A stretch of 64,000 bases of DNA from Brasilonema angustatum HA4187-MV1 (GCA_019359695.1 JAHHGV010000035.1:1-64000); one strand, 5' to 3'. Counted from the first letter of the stretch, positions 1 through 10,118 are shown. Numbers and translations are program-made. The notes: a model not told the origin generated them from the sequence alone.

Positions 1-87
1 CTCTTGAGTTTAGAGGGTAGGGTTTTCACCTACATTCCAACTGGAGTTCAATTTCCCACTTATGTGGTTAATTGGTGAGTTTATTTA
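1..87 (+). other. Possible 3' end of a gene cut by the window edge
   Basis: Frame 1 is open from the window edge to a TGA at 85-87, and its last residues (RVFTYIPTGVQFPTYVV) look protein-like. A second frame stays open from about 14 to a TAA at 206-208 and also reads sensibly (LIGEFIYGLITEIHSQRI). The two could be one gene with a frameshift near position 80. I do not recognise the family and the call is weak. Confidence 0.25.
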
Positions 88-210
88 CGGACTGATTACC
101 GAGATTCACTCACAACGAATCGCACCAGTCAAGATTATCTCACCATCAAAATTTGGCGGTTACGGTAGTGATAAAATCGCTACAGCTAAAAACTACGCCA
201 AAACCTAAGT

Positions 211-1002
211 GTGAAAACTGATAGCATCTTTTATCGTCTCTTTCAAGAATTTCCCAATATCTTCTTTGAACTGATTGGTAACTCTCCCGAAACAGCGAAT
301 CTCTACGAATTTTCTTCAGTTGAAGTCAAGCAAACAGCCTTCAGAATTGATGGTGTATTTCTTCCCATCCAAGATGAAGAAGTTCCGATTTATTTTGTCG
401 AGGTTCAGTTTCAACCAGACACAGATATTTACTTACGTCTTGTGTCGGAAATTTCTTTATACTTACGCCAAAACAAACGCAAAAATTCTTGGCGAGGAGT
501 CGTGATTTATCCTAGCAGAGAGATAGATAAAGGTGATAAACAAGATTTCTGGGAATTCTTCCATAGCCAGCGTATCAGTCTAATTTATTTAGATGAATTA
601 GGTGAAGCTGCATCACTGCCGCTAGGCATTGCTACGATAAAATTAGTAATAGAAGAGGAAGATACAGCCATTAGCACCGCTAGGCAATTAATCAACCGTA
701 TCCAGCAATCAGTAAATTTGCAACTGCCACAAAAACAATTACTAGAATTAATAGAAACAATCTTAGTTTATAAATTTCCGAAAATGAGTCGCAAGGAGAT
801 AGAAGCTATGTTTAGTCTCAGTGAATTGAAGCAAACGCGGGTTTATCAAGAAGCGAGAGAAGAAGGTGAACAAAAAGCAAAATTAGAAGCTGTACCTAAG
901 CTTTTAGCATTGGGCTTAACTGTGAAACAAGTAGCACAGGCTTTAGATTTAGATGTTGCACAAGTCCAGCAAGCAGAACAGCAAACGCGATTAGATGAAT
1001 AG
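211..1002 (+). CDS. Rpn-family / DUF2887 putative nuclease
   Basis: 263-residue protein starting at a GTG (KTDSIFYRLFQEFPNIFFEL). It belongs to the cyanobacterial DUF2887 group, related to recombination-promoting Rpn nucleases of the PD-(D/E)XK fold. The fold is suggested by the acidic/hydrophobic stretch FRIDGVFLP and by YFVEVQFQ (the E-x-Q catalytic motif) at about residues 45-70. The C-terminus has the usual charged helix (KAKLEAVPKLLALGLTVKQ) ending in a short helix-turn-helix-like segment (VAQALDLDVAQVQQ). A paralogue lies at 55372-56160. Genes of this group are often multicopy and mobile. The biochemical role is inferred from the family. Confidence 0.85.
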   Translation: MKTDSIFYRLFQEFPNIFFELIGNSPETANLYEFSSVEVKQTAFRIDGVFLPIQDEEVPIYFVEVQFQPDTDIYLRLVSEISLYLRQNKRKNSWRGVVIYPSREIDKGDKQDFWEFFHSQRISLIYLDELGEAASLPLGIATIKLVIEEEDTAISTARQLINRIQQSVNLQLPQKQLLELIETILVYKFPKMSRKEIEAMFSLSELKQTRVYQEAREEGEQKAKLEAVPKLLALGLTVKQVAQALDLDVAQVQQAEQQTRLDE

Positions 1003-1018
1003 TAAGGTAATTTTCAAA

Positions 1019-1279
1019 TTATTTTCTATAAACATCTTTCCGATGCTTGCACTGTAAAAGTTGTACAAGTTGACTTTCATCATCAATCTCATAACGAACT
1101 CTATAATCACCAACTCGGATACGATACTCGTTATCAGAGCCTTTTAATTTGATAACTCCATCGGGACGCGGTTCATTTGCGAGATTTTGAATTTTTTCAA
1201 CAACGCGCTCAATAACATCATTTGGCAAGTCGTCAATCTGCTTTTGTACCGACTTTGAAATAACGATAGTATAGCTCAT
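1019..1279 (-). CDS. RelE/ParE-type toxin of a type II toxin-antitoxin pair
   Basis: 86 residues, the normal length for RelE-superfamily mRNA interferases. Family signatures are SVQKQIDDLPNDV near the N-terminus, the central LKGSDNEYRIRVGDYRVRYEID, and the basic C-terminal tail CKHRKDVYRK. The family cleaves mRNA at the ribosome when released from its antitoxin. The start codon overlaps the stop of the upstream antitoxin gene by four bases (ATGA), indicating translational coupling. The three key parts (R-x-R in the core, the DYR motif, the H-R-K tail) are all present, so the toxin looks intact. Confidence 0.88.
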   Translation of the reverse strand: MSYTIVISKSVQKQIDDLPNDVIERVVEKIQNLANEPRPDGVIKLKGSDNEYRIRVGDYRVRYEIDDESQLVQLLQCKHRKDVYRK

Positions 1280-1524
1280 GATGCTTGATTTGAGCGCTTA
1301 GCAAGAAATTCATCCATAGTCGTGTACTCACCAACTGCATACTCAGCGCGAACTGCTTGAATTTCTGCCTGTGTTTCTGCATCATCTTCGTACAGCGCTT
1401 CTTCAGTTTCAAAAATTTGTTGCTCAATTATCTCTTGAAGTTGACGTTTTTCTTCTAAATTCAGAGAAGATATCACTTCTGCTAAAGCTTCCAAGGAGAG
1501 TTGTAGTTTAACAATGGCTGGCAT
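1276..1524 (-). CDS. Antitoxin partner of the RelE-type toxin
   Basis: 82-residue acidic protein (LSLEALAEVISSLNLEEKRQLQEIIEQQ...TTMDEFLAKR) directly upstream of and overlapping the toxin gene. The length, helical acidic character and operon position fit a type II antitoxin. The N-terminal part would dimerise or bind DNA, and the C-terminal YTTMDEFLAKR segment would wrap the toxin. It resembles small antitoxins common in cyanobacteria, but I cannot assign a named family. The pair would be autoregulated, as is usual; no operator was recognised. Confidence 0.75.
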   Translation of the reverse strand: MPAIVKLQLSLEALAEVISSLNLEEKRQLQEIIEQQIFETEEALYEDDAETQAEIQAVRAEYAVGEYTTMDEFLAKRSNQAS

Positions 1525-1631
1525 TTTTCTCCAATTGGTTTTGTTGTTTTTCGTATTCTTAGACTATGAGGTTCGCCTCATACTCTCTGTTGGGTACAAT
1601 ACAAGTCGATTGTAGAGGCACAGCATACTGT

Positions 1632-1826
1632 CATTGGTGTCAACTTAAGCCAAAAGCCTTTCTTGGCAAGCATTTGAGCATTTTTTGATGTACCATCTAG
1701 ATTTTCGATCCCCCAACCCCCTTAAAAAGGGGGCTAAGATTTATTTCCCCCCTTTTTAAGGGGGGATTAAGGGGGGATCGAAAACGTCGGTAAATTAAGT
1801 GTTTGAGCTTTAAGTTGACACCAATG
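1632..1826. repeat. 195-bp palindromic element with 17-bp terminal inverted repeats
   Basis: The ends are CATTGGTGTCAACTTAA (1632-1648) and its exact reverse complement (1810-1826). Inside is a second, GC-rich hairpin with TTTCGATCCCCC on the left and GGGGGGATCGAAA on the right (about 1695-1785), built from C-runs and G-runs around AAAAAGG. There is no coding capacity and no clear target duplication. It fills most of the 329-bp gap between the antitoxin gene and sir, and is MITE-like. A related C-run/G-run hairpin recurs at about 29124-29210. Confidence 0.7.
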
Positions 1827-1853
1827 AGCAAACTGTACCCCTACCCTGTAGTG

Positions 1854-3881
1854 CTACAGATTCTTCAAATAATCCAGAAGCGCTTCATTCACCAAATTAG
1901 TCATCGCCTTCCCTTGACGCTGAGAGATTTCCTTCAATCTGTTGTAAACCTCATCTTGCAGGGTGACGCGATGGCGGTTTTTGCTTGTCGCTGTTGTCGT
2001 ATTGGCGATCGCCACTTCCTGACGATCGCTATCTTCTGTAATTGCTGCTGTGGTAGAATCTGCCATTGTCTCCACCAAACCATCACCATCGTCTGTGATT
2101 TCTGGTGGTGCAACAGTTTGAGATTCGTAGTTAGCAGCAAACTCGCGGATAGCATCAAAACCCATGCGATCGCAAAAATCACCAAATGTTTCTTCTGTCT
2201 GGCGCTGCTGTTTGAAGTAGACAAAAATCGGTTCTAGCTGGGTTTCTATGTCATTATCGTGCAGCCGCTCCATGTAAGGTAACGCCAGCCGTGTTTGATT
2301 TGGTGAACCTCCCAGCCAAACTTGGTAAGATTCAGGAGCGCTACCCACAAAGCCGAGTTCTGCCATGTAAGGACGAGCACAACCGTTGGGACAACCCGTC
2401 ATTCTTACCACAAAATGCTCGTTTGGTAAATCCACTTTATCCAAAAGGGTGCGAATCCGCTCTAAAATTCCGGGAATTGCTCGTTCTGATTCGGTGATAG
2501 CCAAACCGCAAGTGGGCAAAGCTGGGCAAGCCATAGCATACCGTACAAGGGAGTCAATTTTTTCTGGTTCAAAAATGACTCCGTGACTGCTAAGAATCTT
2601 TTGAATCGCTTGCTTGTTCTTTGGTTCGATATCGTAGAGGACGAGGTTTTGGTGGGGTGTTAAGCGGATGGGCAAGTTATACTTTTCAACAATTTTCCGC
2701 AAAGCGGTTTTGAGTTGGAAGTCGCCTTCATCCTTAACTCGACCGTTGTCGATGGAAATCCCTAAGAACAGCTTACCGTCGCCTTGTTCATTCCAACCGA
2801 GGAAGTCATGATATTTAAACTCTGGCAGTTTTTTAAAGGGTGCGAGTGACTTGCCAAAGTATTCCTCAACTTGGGAGCGGAACTTATCAACGCCCCAATC
2901 GTGGATGAGATATTTTAACCTGGCATGACGGCGGTCAGTGCGATCGCCATAATCTCTTTGAGTCGCAACAATCGCTTTGACGAGATCGTAAACGTCATTC
3001 TTATCTACATAACAAATTGGATCTGCTATTCTGGCAAAGGTTTCTTCTTTATTATGTGTTCGTCCTAAACCACCGCCAGCAAAAACGTCAAATCCCTCTA
3101 ACTCTTCCTTGTCATTGGTTATGACTACCAAAGTCAAGTCTTGGCTATACAAATCAATCGAATTATCTCCTGGAACCGTCACACAAGCTTTGAACTTGCG
3201 CGGCATATAGTAAGTTCCGTAAAGAGGTTCTTCTTTGTCGTGAAAGATTGTGCCAGTGCCATTTTTCTCTCGCGCCGCCTTCACTTCTGGGTTTTCCTCA
3301 GCGCTAATTGCCATTTCCCCATCTAGCCAAATTTCGTAGTAAGCGCCTGTTTGGGGTGTTAGCAAGTTAGCAATATTGTCAGCGTATTCCCAAGCGTACT
3401 GATACTCAGGCTTATTTTTGAAAGGTGCTGGAGGTGCCATGACGTTGCGGTTCACGTCGCCGCAAGCGCCCAGCGTTGAACCCATGTTTTTGATAATAGC
3501 GGCAAATGCTGCCTTAAGATTTTTCTTTAAAATCCCATGCATCTGAAACCCTTGACGAGTGGTTACTCGTAAGGTGTGGCTACCATATTCATCTGCCAGC
3601 TTGTCTAAAGTCAGAAACAGCTGTGGCGGGACAAACCCACCCGGATTTCTCGTCCGCAGCATGAACTGGTAGTCTTTTTCCTGTCCCTTGACCCGATTAT
3701 CACGGTTATCTTGCTGGTAAGAGCCATGAAACTTTAGTATTTGTATGGCATCTTCACTAAAGTGAGTTGTATCTTGAAGTATTTCCGTTGCTACAGGTTC
3801 ACGCAAAGAATTGCTGCGTTCCTTGATTGCTTCTACTTTGGAGGGCTTACGGCTTGTGGTCGGAGGAGCAGATTTAACCAT
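1854..3881 (-). CDS. sir: Ferredoxin-sulfite reductase with C-terminal ribbon-helix-helix-like tail
   Basis: Catalyses the six-electron reduction of sulfite to sulfide with ferredoxin in assimilatory sulfur metabolism. The siroheme/[4Fe-4S] ligands are visible as [10 protein letters not shown] (about residue 449) and [16 protein letters not shown] (about 491-505). The substrate-binding region [14 protein letters not shown] lies near residue 105. The longest frame starts at 3944, but the ATG at 3881 ([16 protein letters not shown]) fits the family better and gives 675 residues. The core ends near residue 594. A Thr/Asp/Ala-rich linker follows, then about 40 residues ([20 protein letters not shown]...[11 protein letters not shown]) that look like a CopG/Arc ribbon-helix-helix domain, which is not part of the enzyme fold. 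Confidence 0.95.
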   Translation of the reverse strand: MVKSAPPTTSRKPSKVEAIKERSNSLREPVATEILQDTTHFSEDAIQILKFHGSYQQDNRDNRVKGQEKDYQFMLRTRNPGGFVPPQLFLTLDKLADEYGSHTLRVTTRQGFQMHGILKKNLKAAFAAIIKNMGSTLGACGDVNRNVMAPPAPFKNKPEYQYAWEYADNIANLLTPQTGAYYEIWLDGEMAISAEENPEVKAAREKNGTGTIFHDKEEPLYGTYYMPRKFKACVTVPGDNSIDLYSQDLTLVVITNDKEELEGFDVFAGGGLGRTHNKEETFARIADPICYVDKNDVYDLVKAIVATQRDYGDRTDRRHARLKYLIHDWGVDKFRSQVEEYFGKSLAPFKKLPEFKYHDFLGWNEQGDGKLFLGISIDNGRVKDEGDFQLKTALRKIVEKYNLPIRLTPHQNLVLYDIEPKNKQAIQKILSSHGVIFEPEKIDSLVRYAMACPALPTCGLAITESERAIPGILERIRTLLDKVDLPNEHFVVRMTGCPNGCARPYMAELGFVGSAPESYQVWLGGSPNQTRLALPYMERLHDNDIETQLEPIFVYFKQQRQTEETFGDFCDRMGFDAIREFAANYESQTVAPPEITDDGDGLVETMADSTTAAITEDSDRQEVAIANTTTATSKNRHRVTLQDEVYNRLKEISQRQGKAMTNLVNEALLDYLKNL

Positions 3882-4210
3882 TACAGTGGTACAGAGTTTT
3901 TTCAAAAAATTATTACCATGGGCCGAAGCGTAACTGAGAAGCACCCTTTCGGCTGACTTTTTTCCGATAATCCGGTCGGAATTAGGAGAAATACAATGAT
4001 CTTAACACGCGGAAAAGCCGGGTTTTTCAGTGATGTTACACTTAGATAAACCCAGCAATATTACTTATACTATTGTTATGAGTTATAACTTACCATTTGG
4101 CACTTGAAAACAGACAAATGATTCGTTTATAATTCCTCAACCTAACGGGATATAGTTCCTGTGAGGATTCGCTTATCGCTGTGGTTCAACCCGACAATTG
4201 AACTACAGCT

Positions 4211-4756
4211 TTATCTAAAACGATAACCAACACCACCACTGAGGTTGACAGCAGAAGCAGGGCTATTTTTGTAAGCATCAACTCCCACGGTAGCGTTGCT
4301 GTAGAGCATAAAGCTATTACCCAGTTCTGATTCAACGCCAGCAGTCAGCGCTACACCATCTTTGTTACCCAACGGACTTGGTTTACCATCTTTCTCTACA
4401 AAAGAGTAACCAGCGCCAAGGTAAATATTAGTACCTTTACCCACACCTAAATCTGCGGAAATTTGTGGGATGATAGCAGTTGTTTCATTACCCCAAAGAA
4501 GTTGACCGCGTGCAGATAAAGGTGTGTCTCCTAATTTATAGCGACCAGTGACATTTCCACCAAATGTCGCTGCATCACCCTTTTGCCCACCATTGGTGAT
4601 ACCACCAGAAGGACCAACACCGATATAGCTAGCGTCAGTACCGTTTTCTGTTGGTCGAGGCGAAGCAGAAGCTTGACCAGCTGAAAGAAAAATAGGAGCA
4701 ACCACAACAGACGACAATGCAGAAATTGTCACAAAAGACTTAAGCAACCGTTTCAT
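4211..4756 (-). CDS. Small secreted outer-membrane barrel-like protein
   Basis: About 181 residues from the ATG at 4756 (MKRLLKSFVTISAL); an in-frame ATG lies 12 bases upstream. A signal peptide with a hydrophobic core and an ASA-type cleavage site (GQASASPRP) is followed by alternating glycine-rich amphipathic strands (NIYLGAGYSFV, GVALTAGVESEL, NLSGGVGYRFR). The protein ends in aromatic-x-Phe-Arg, as in outer-membrane beta-barrel proteins. It resembles cyanobacterial OmpA/porin-like barrel proteins of unknown function. No neighbour suggests a role. Confidence 0.7.
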   Translation of the reverse strand: MKRLLKSFVTISALSSVVVAPIFLSAGQASASPRPTENGTDASYIGVGPSGGITNGGQKGDAATFGGNVTGRYKLGDTPLSARGQLLWGNETTAIIPQISADLGVGKGTNIYLGAGYSFVEKDGKPSPLGNKDGVALTAGVESELGNSFMLYSNATVGVDAYKNSPASAVNLSGGVGYRFR

Positions 4757-4768
4757 AATCTTTACCAA

Positions 4769-5632
4769 ATGTTGAAGGTATTGATTTTAGATCCCATGTC
4801 GAAAAACTACTTAAAAGGTTCCACATTTTTTAGAAAAAAAATCCTTATTTTTTGCGAGAAATGGAGAATACACCAAATATTTTATTAATGTATAAATAAG
4901 GCTTTTCTTATTACATAGTGTCATTTTTTTATCCGGAATTTTTATCTTGAAAGTAGACACTTGTTTTACTGGCACATAAGTAACTAAGTAAGTCAGCACA
5001 AATAAAGTTAACTCGTTAAGGCAGTCAGTTCCGAAGGGGCTGACCTTTTCCTTACAATGCATCGTCACTAGTTACTGCTACTCGGTTGATAAATAGAGGA
5101 TTGTGATTCATCATTCTTTACAATTCCTCTGATAAGATAAACCGGAGAGCACTGTTATTTTGATGGGAGTGACTAAATATTAGATTTTTCTCTTGACTTT
5201 GTAGTAATTTAGTGCACATTGAAACTTTTTCTAAAATTATAAAATATTTATTATTAAAGACAATAGTTACTATAAATCAGAAGTTATAGCTTATTGTTAA
5301 TACGGCTAAAACAGAATAGTTATTATTGAATAAACTCTATATAAAAGAGTCAAGCAATAAAAGTAAATATTTAATTAAGATTTTTCTTATAGGAACCATA
5401 TAAGATTTCTTTAATTATTTTGCTTGAGACATTAACCACTGCTGATAAAAAAGTGATAAGTTGATTTACAACAGTAAATTCTGCTGATGACAAATACCTC
5501 AGTTCATCCAATTGAGGCGCGAATAGATTTCAAATTACGTGTGAATAGCACATAAAAAAGCAATGAACATAATTGTTCTGTTGCCCTCATTTGCATACCC
5601 AAAAACAATTGTAATTAACAAGTTTTAATGTT
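4769..5632. other. 864-bp AT-rich intergenic region upstream of cmpA
   Basis: No convincing gene is seen; the 85-residue frame at 4811-5068 (minus) has no family features. The cmp promoter should lie in the last 200 bases. A TTA-N6-TAA motif occurs near 5464-5475 (TTACAACAGTAA), reminiscent of LysR-type (CmpR-like) T-N11-A sites, but the spacing differs and it is not claimed as an operator. Confidence 0.4.
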
Positions 5633-6994
5633 ATGGCTGACTTTTCAAATCAATTTTCTCGACGCAAGTTTTTGTTAACTGCTGGAGTTTCTGCTGTAGG
5701 GTCTGTATTCCTCAAGGGTTGTTTGGGAAATCCTCCCGACACTGCAACTACAAGTCAAGTACAGCAAGTTGTTGCTACCAATATCAGTGCAGCGGATAAA
5801 CCAGAAACAACCAAAGTCAAGCTAGGGTATCTGCCTATTGTTGAAGCTGCTCCTTTGATTATTGCAAAGGAAAAAGGCTTCTTTGCTAAGTATGGTATGA
5901 CCGAAGTTGATATCTCTAAGCAAGCTAACTGGGGTTCAGCAAGAGACAACGTAGAAATTGGGGCTGCTGGAGGTGGTATTGATGGTGGTCAATGGCAGAT
6001 GCCTATGCCGTATCTGATTTCTGAAGGACGCATCACCAAGGGTAACCGAAAAATACCCATGTATATCTTGGCTCAGTTAAATACTCAGGGTAATGGAATT
6101 GCGATCGCATCTAAGCACCAAGGCAAAGGTCTGGGTGTGCAGATTGCTGGCAAAGAAACGTTTTTTGCTCAACTCAAATCAGCAAAAAATATCTTCAAAG
6201 CTGCCATGACTTTCCCAGGAGTGAATCAAGAGCTTTGGATTCGCTACTGGTTAGCTGCATCGGGTGTCGATCCAGATAAGGAAGTTCAACTACTAACAGT
6301 CCCAGCAGCTCAAACAGTTGCAAATATGAAGACGGGGTCGATGGATGCTTTTAGTACAGGTGACCCTTGGCCCTACCGAATTGTCAAAGATAAGATTGGC
6401 TTCATGCCAGTATTAACTGCAGAAATCTGGAAAAATCATCCAGAAGAATATCTTGCAATGAGGGCAGATTGGGTTGACCAAAATCCCAAGGCGACTAAAG
6501 CCCTTTTGAAAGGTCTGATGGAAGCGCAACAGTGGTGCGATAACTTTAACAACAGAAAAGAACTCACTCAAATCCTTTCAAAGCGGAGTTACTTTAACGT
6601 GCCCGCAGACGTTCTCAACGATCCATTCATGGGTAAGTATGACATGGGTGATGGTCGCACTGTTAACGACAAAAAAATGGCATCTCTGTATTGGAAAGAC
6701 GAAAAAGGTAACGTCTCGTATCCATACAAGAGCCATGACCTTTGGTTTTTAACAGAAAGTGTGCGCTGGGGCTTTTTACCACCAGACACCTTAGCAAATG
6801 CCAAAACATTGATAGATAAAGTTAACCGTGAGGATTTGTGGAAAGAAGCTGCCAAAGAATTGGGTGTTCCGGCTGCGGATATTCCCAGCAGTACGTCTCG
6901 TGGGGTTGAAGAATTTTTTGATGGTGTCAAGTTTGACCCAGAAAATCCAAAGGCTTATTTGCAAAGTCTGAAGATTAAGAAAGTGAAAGTTTAA
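5633..6994 (+). CDS. cmpA: Bicarbonate-binding lipoprotein of the BCT1 transporter
   Basis: 453-residue periplasmic substrate-binding protein of the NrtA/CmpA family. The N-terminus has a twin-arginine-like motif ([10 protein letters not shown]) followed by a lipobox ending LKGC, so it is probably a Tat-exported lipoprotein. The segment [16 protein letters not shown] (about residue 115) matches CmpA (bicarbonate) rather than NrtA (nitrate), which has a GGIDGAH-type sequence there. It would deliver HCO3- to CmpB under carbon limitation. It is the first gene of a four-gene operon, with cmpB 50 bp downstream. A nitrate transporter is the alternative but is less likely given this motif. Confidence 0.9.
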   Translation: MADFSNQFSRRKFLLTAGVSAVGSVFLKGCLGNPPDTATTSQVQQVVATNISAADKPETTKVKLGYLPIVEAAPLIIAKEKGFFAKYGMTEVDISKQANWGSARDNVEIGAAGGGIDGGQWQMPMPYLISEGRITKGNRKIPMYILAQLNTQGNGIAIASKHQGKGLGVQIAGKETFFAQLKSAKNIFKAAMTFPGVNQELWIRYWLAASGVDPDKEVQLLTVPAAQTVANMKTGSMDAFSTGDPWPYRIVKDKIGFMPVLTAEIWKNHPEEYLAMRADWVDQNPKATKALLKGLMEAQQWCDNFNNRKELTQILSKRSYFNVPADVLNDPFMGKYDMGDGRTVNDKKMASLYWKDEKGNVSYPYKSHDLWFLTESVRWGFLPPDTLANAKTLIDKVNREDLWKEAAKELGVPAADIPSSTSRGVEEFFDGVKFDPENPKAYLQSLKIKKVKV

Positions 6995-7044
6995 GCTCAG
7001 TTTTTACTCAGTAAGAAAAACAAAATTTCAAGAGGAAATAAACA

Positions 7045-7884
7045 ATGGTAACTCTGCAAAGACGCTCTCGGACAAATACTGGTGATAATGCTTGGTTCTC
7101 CCGTCTGCAAAAGCAATATCCTGGTTTGATACCACCGATTATAGCGATCGCCATCTTTTTAGTTCTATGGCAGTTGTTTGCTTGGACTCCTGGAGCAACA
7201 CTACCAGGACCAATCCAGGTCATACAAGACACTTGGATACTGATTATGTATCCTTTTTATGACCGAGGTGGTACAGACAAAGGTTTATTTTGGCAAATCT
7301 TGGCAAGTTTACAACGGGTAGCAATTGGTTACTCACTTGCGGCAATTGTCGGTATTAGCTTGGGCATCGTAATTGGTACAAGTAAAGTCATGTCCAGGGC
7401 GTTAGATCCGATGATTCAATTATTCCGAACTGTACCACCTCTGGCTTGGGTGCCGATTTCTCTTGCAGCTTTACGACAAAACGAACCTGCTGCACTGTTC
7501 GTGATTTTTATTACGGCGATTTGGCCCATCTTAATAAACACAGCAGTTGGTGTAAAACAAATCCCTCAAGATTACAACAACGTTGCCAAAGTTCTGCAAC
7601 TTTCTCGTCGGGAATATTTCTTTAATATCCTTATTCCTGCTGCTCTCCCCTACATTTTTACAGGCTTAAGAATTGCGATTGGTTTGGCTTGGTTGGCGAT
7701 TATTGCGGCAGAAATTATCATGTCCGGTATTGTTGGAATTGGCTTTTTTATCTGGGATGCCTATCAGAATAACAAAGTCAGTGAAATTATTTTGGCTCTC
7801 GTCTACATCGGTGTGGTTGGTTTGATACTCGACAAGTTGATGGTTTGGGTACAGTCGAGAATTTTACCAGAAGAACAAAAGTAG
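7045..7884 (+). CDS. cmpB: Bicarbonate ABC transporter permease
   Basis: 279 residues with about six membrane segments (IIAIAIFLVLWQLFAW, YSLAAIVGISLGIVIG, LFVIFITAIWPILINTAVG, IAIGLAWLAIIAAEIIM and others). The cytoplasmic coupling loop of BPD-type permeases (VAKVLQLSRREYFFNILIPA) is at about residue 180. An AGAGGA ribosome site precedes the ATG. As the family's single permease gene it should form a homodimer, driven by the two ATPases CmpC and CmpD. It follows cmpA closely and is co-oriented. Confidence 0.9.
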   Translation: MVTLQRRSRTNTGDNAWFSRLQKQYPGLIPPIIAIAIFLVLWQLFAWTPGATLPGPIQVIQDTWILIMYPFYDRGGTDKGLFWQILASLQRVAIGYSLAAIVGISLGIVIGTSKVMSRALDPMIQLFRTVPPLAWVPISLAALRQNEPAALFVIFITAIWPILINTAVGVKQIPQDYNNVAKVLQLSRREYFFNILIPAALPYIFTGLRIAIGLAWLAIIAAEIIMSGIVGIGFFIWDAYQNNKVSEIILALVYIGVVGLILDKLMVWVQSRILPEEQK

Positions 7885-7929
7885 TTGTTAGTTGCTTCTT
7901 GAGCGAAGAAGATTTATTTAATGAACCGC

Positions 7930-7975
7930 CAAGACGAGGCAGTGCGTTGCGGGGGTTCCCCCCGTTGTAGCACCT
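7930..7975. repeat. Dispersed GC-rich repeat in the cmpB-cmpC gap
   Basis: The stretch from AGGCAGTGCGTTGCGGGGG to GTTGTAGCACCTGGCG lies in the 227-bp gap between cmpB and cmpC. The same core (GGTTCCCCCCGTTGTAG plus CACCTGGCG) occurs at 47580-47612, and inverted at 48402-48490, where it lies inside open reading frames. A hairpin can form around GGGGGTTCCCCCC. It could affect cmp mRNA processing, but no evidence shows this. Confidence 0.7.
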
Positions 7976-8111
7976 GGCGTGCCAAGAGCGCAAAGAAAGA
8001 AGAAAAAGAGAAGATAGTAATCTTGTCGCGGGAAAAGAGTGGTTATTCATCCTTTGTCATTAGTAAATGGCAAAGGGTAAAAACAAATAACAAATAACAA
8101 AGGATAAGAAA

Positions 8112-10118
8112 ATGAGTGTTTTTGTTGCTGTTGACCAGATTGATAAAGTTTTTTCCTTAGCTAATGGTGGTGAATATATTGCTCTTAAAGGAATTGACCT
8201 CCAGATTAAAAGAGGAGAATTTATCTCTCTGATTGGTCACTCTGGTTGTGGTAAATCCACCCTTTTAAATATGATTGCTGGTTTGGATTTACCAAGCGAA
8301 GGTGTGGTGACGCTAGAAGGAAGAAGAATTACCAGACCTGGTCCAGATAGGATGGTGGTGTTTCAGAATTATTCACTCTTACCTTGGCGGACAGTACGAG
8401 AAAATATTGCTCTTGCTGTAGATTCAGTGCTGAATGATTACTCTGTGGATGAGCGCAAGGCAATTGTAGAGCAGCATATCGATATGGTAGGGTTGCGTCC
8501 TCATGCTGATAAAGCCCCAGCAATGTTATCGGGTGGACAAAAGCAGCGGGTGGCGATCGCCCGTGCCTTAGCAATTCGTCCCAAATTACTCTTGCTAGAT
8601 GAACCATTTGGTGCGTTAGATGCACTCACACGAGGCAATTTGCAAGAACAGTTGATGCAAATTTGTCAAGAAAACCAAGTCACCGCTGTTATGGTGACTC
8701 ACGATGTCGATGAAGCGGTGCTGTTGTCCGACCGAATCGTGATGTTGACAAATGGACCAGAATCGAAGATTGGAGACATTTTGGAGGTGGATATTTCTCG
8801 ACCTCGTAAGCGGATGGAAGTGGTAGAACATCCTAGCTACTACAGCTTGCGGAGTGAAATGATTTACTTCCTGAATCAACAAAAACGGATTAAGAAAATT
8901 AGGGCAAGGAAAACAGCAGCGATCGCCCGTCATGGTTTAGAAAAAGTGAACCTGGAAATAGGTTTCCTTCCCTTGACTGCTTGCGCCCCTCTGGCTGTCG
9001 CTAAAGAAAAAGGTTTCTTCGCCAAACATGGTTTAGATGAAGTAACTCTGGTGCGCGAAGCGAGTTGGCGCGGAATTACCGATGGGATTAGTGGCGGATA
9101 TTTAGATGCAGCGCAAATGCCTTCTGGGATGCCAGTTTGGATGACAGTGGGAGGTGATAGGGGTCGTCCTGTACCAGTTGTCAGCGCTCTTACTCTCACC
9201 CGTAATGGTAATGCTATTACCCTGGATAAACGTTTTTATGACCAAGGAATATATTCCCTGGCAGACTTTAGACGATTGCTGCAATATTCTACAGATCAAC
9301 GTCATACTCTCGGGATGGTTCATCCTTCCTCGATGCACAACATGCTGTTGCGTTACTGGTTAGCAGCTGGTGGAATTGATCCTGACTATGATGTTTCCCT
9401 GAAAACGATTCCTCCAGCTCAAATGGTGGTTGACTTGCAAGCAGGGACTATTGATGGTTACTGTGTGGGTGAACCTTGGAACCTCAGGGCGTCAATCGAA
9501 GGTGTTGGCTTTACTATCGCTACAGATTTGGAAATATGGCAAGGACACCCAGGCAAAGTTTTAGGAGTTCGGGAAGACTGGGCAAATGCTTATCCTAACA
9601 CCCACATCGCCTTAGTCAAAGCCTTGTTGGAGGCTTGTCAATACTGCGCTGATCAAAATAATTTTCAGGAAGTTCGCCAAATTTTATCTGGGCGGGAGTA
9701 TGTCAGTACAACTGAGGATTACATCCAACTTGGCGATCCAAACTCCTACGTATGTAGTCTAGAACAACCAATGCGGCAGTATGCCCACCACCTATTTTTC
9801 GGAGATGGTGTGAATCGTCCCAGTCGAACAGAACATCTGTGGATGATGACTCAGATGGCGCGTTGGGAAGATATTCCCTTCCCCCGGAACTGGTTAGAAA
9901 TCCTGGAACGAGTTTGTCGAGTTAGTGTGTTTAGTACCGCAGCACGAGAACTCGGTCTACTTGATATGAAGTATCATCGTGGTCCCATCGAGTTATTTGA
10001 TGGCAGTGTGTTTAATGCTGATGATCCAATCGCCTATCTCAACAGTCTCGACATTAAACGCAATGTCTCAATAGCAGAAGTTGTCATTAACTCACGCCAA
10101 GTTTTGGCAGTTTCTTGA
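8112..10118 (+). CDS. cmpC: Bicarbonate ABC transporter ATPase fused to a solute-binding-like domain
   Basis: 668 residues in two parts. Residues 1-260 form an ABC ATPase with Walker A GHSGCGKST, signature LSGGQKQRVAIARALA and Walker B LLLLDEPFGALD. Residues 280-660 form a CmpA/NrtA-like domain (LEIGFLPLTACAPLAVAKEK; GGYLDAAQMPSGMPVWMT). This fusion is the hallmark of CmpC/NrtC, and the C-terminal domain is thought to have a regulatory role. It is preceded by AAGGATAAG eight bases before the ATG. It pairs with CmpD as the second ATPase. Confidence 0.9.
   Translation: MSVFVAVDQIDKVFSLANGGEYIALKGIDLQIKRGEFISLIGHSGCGKSTLLNMIAGLDLPSEGVVTLEGRRITRPGPDRMVVFQNYSLLPWRTVRENIALAVDSVLNDYSVDERKAIVEQHIDMVGLRPHADKAPAMLSGGQKQRVAIARALAIRPKLLLLDEPFGALDALTRGNLQEQLMQICQENQVTAVMVTHDVDEAVLLSDRIVMLTNGPESKIGDILEVDISRPRKRMEVVEHPSYYSLRSEMIYFLNQQKRIKKIRARKTAAIARHGLEKVNLEIGFLPLTACAPLAVAKEKGFFAKHGLDEVTLVREASWRGITDGISGGYLDAAQMPSGMPVWMTVGGDRGRPVPVVSALTLTRNGNAITLDKRFYDQGIYSLADFRRLLQYSTDQRHTLGMVHPSSMHNMLLRYWLAAGGIDPDYDVSLKTIPPAQMVVDLQAGTIDGYCVGEPWNLRASIEGVGFTIATDLEIWQGHPGKVLGVREDWANAYPNTHIALVKALLEACQYCADQNNFQEVRQILSGREYVSTTEDYIQLGDPNSYVCSLEQPMRQYAHHLFFGDGVNRPSRTEHLWMMTQMARWEDIPFPRNWLEILERVCRVSVFSTAARELGLLDMKYHRGPIELFDGSVFNADDPIAYLNSLDIKRNVSIAEVVINSRQVLAVS

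Noticed and set aside
4811-5068. 85-residue frame on the minus strand upstream of cmpA
   Set aside because: Lys/Phe-rich translation of AT-rich spacer, no domain, no ribosome site, lies where the cmp regulatory region is expected.
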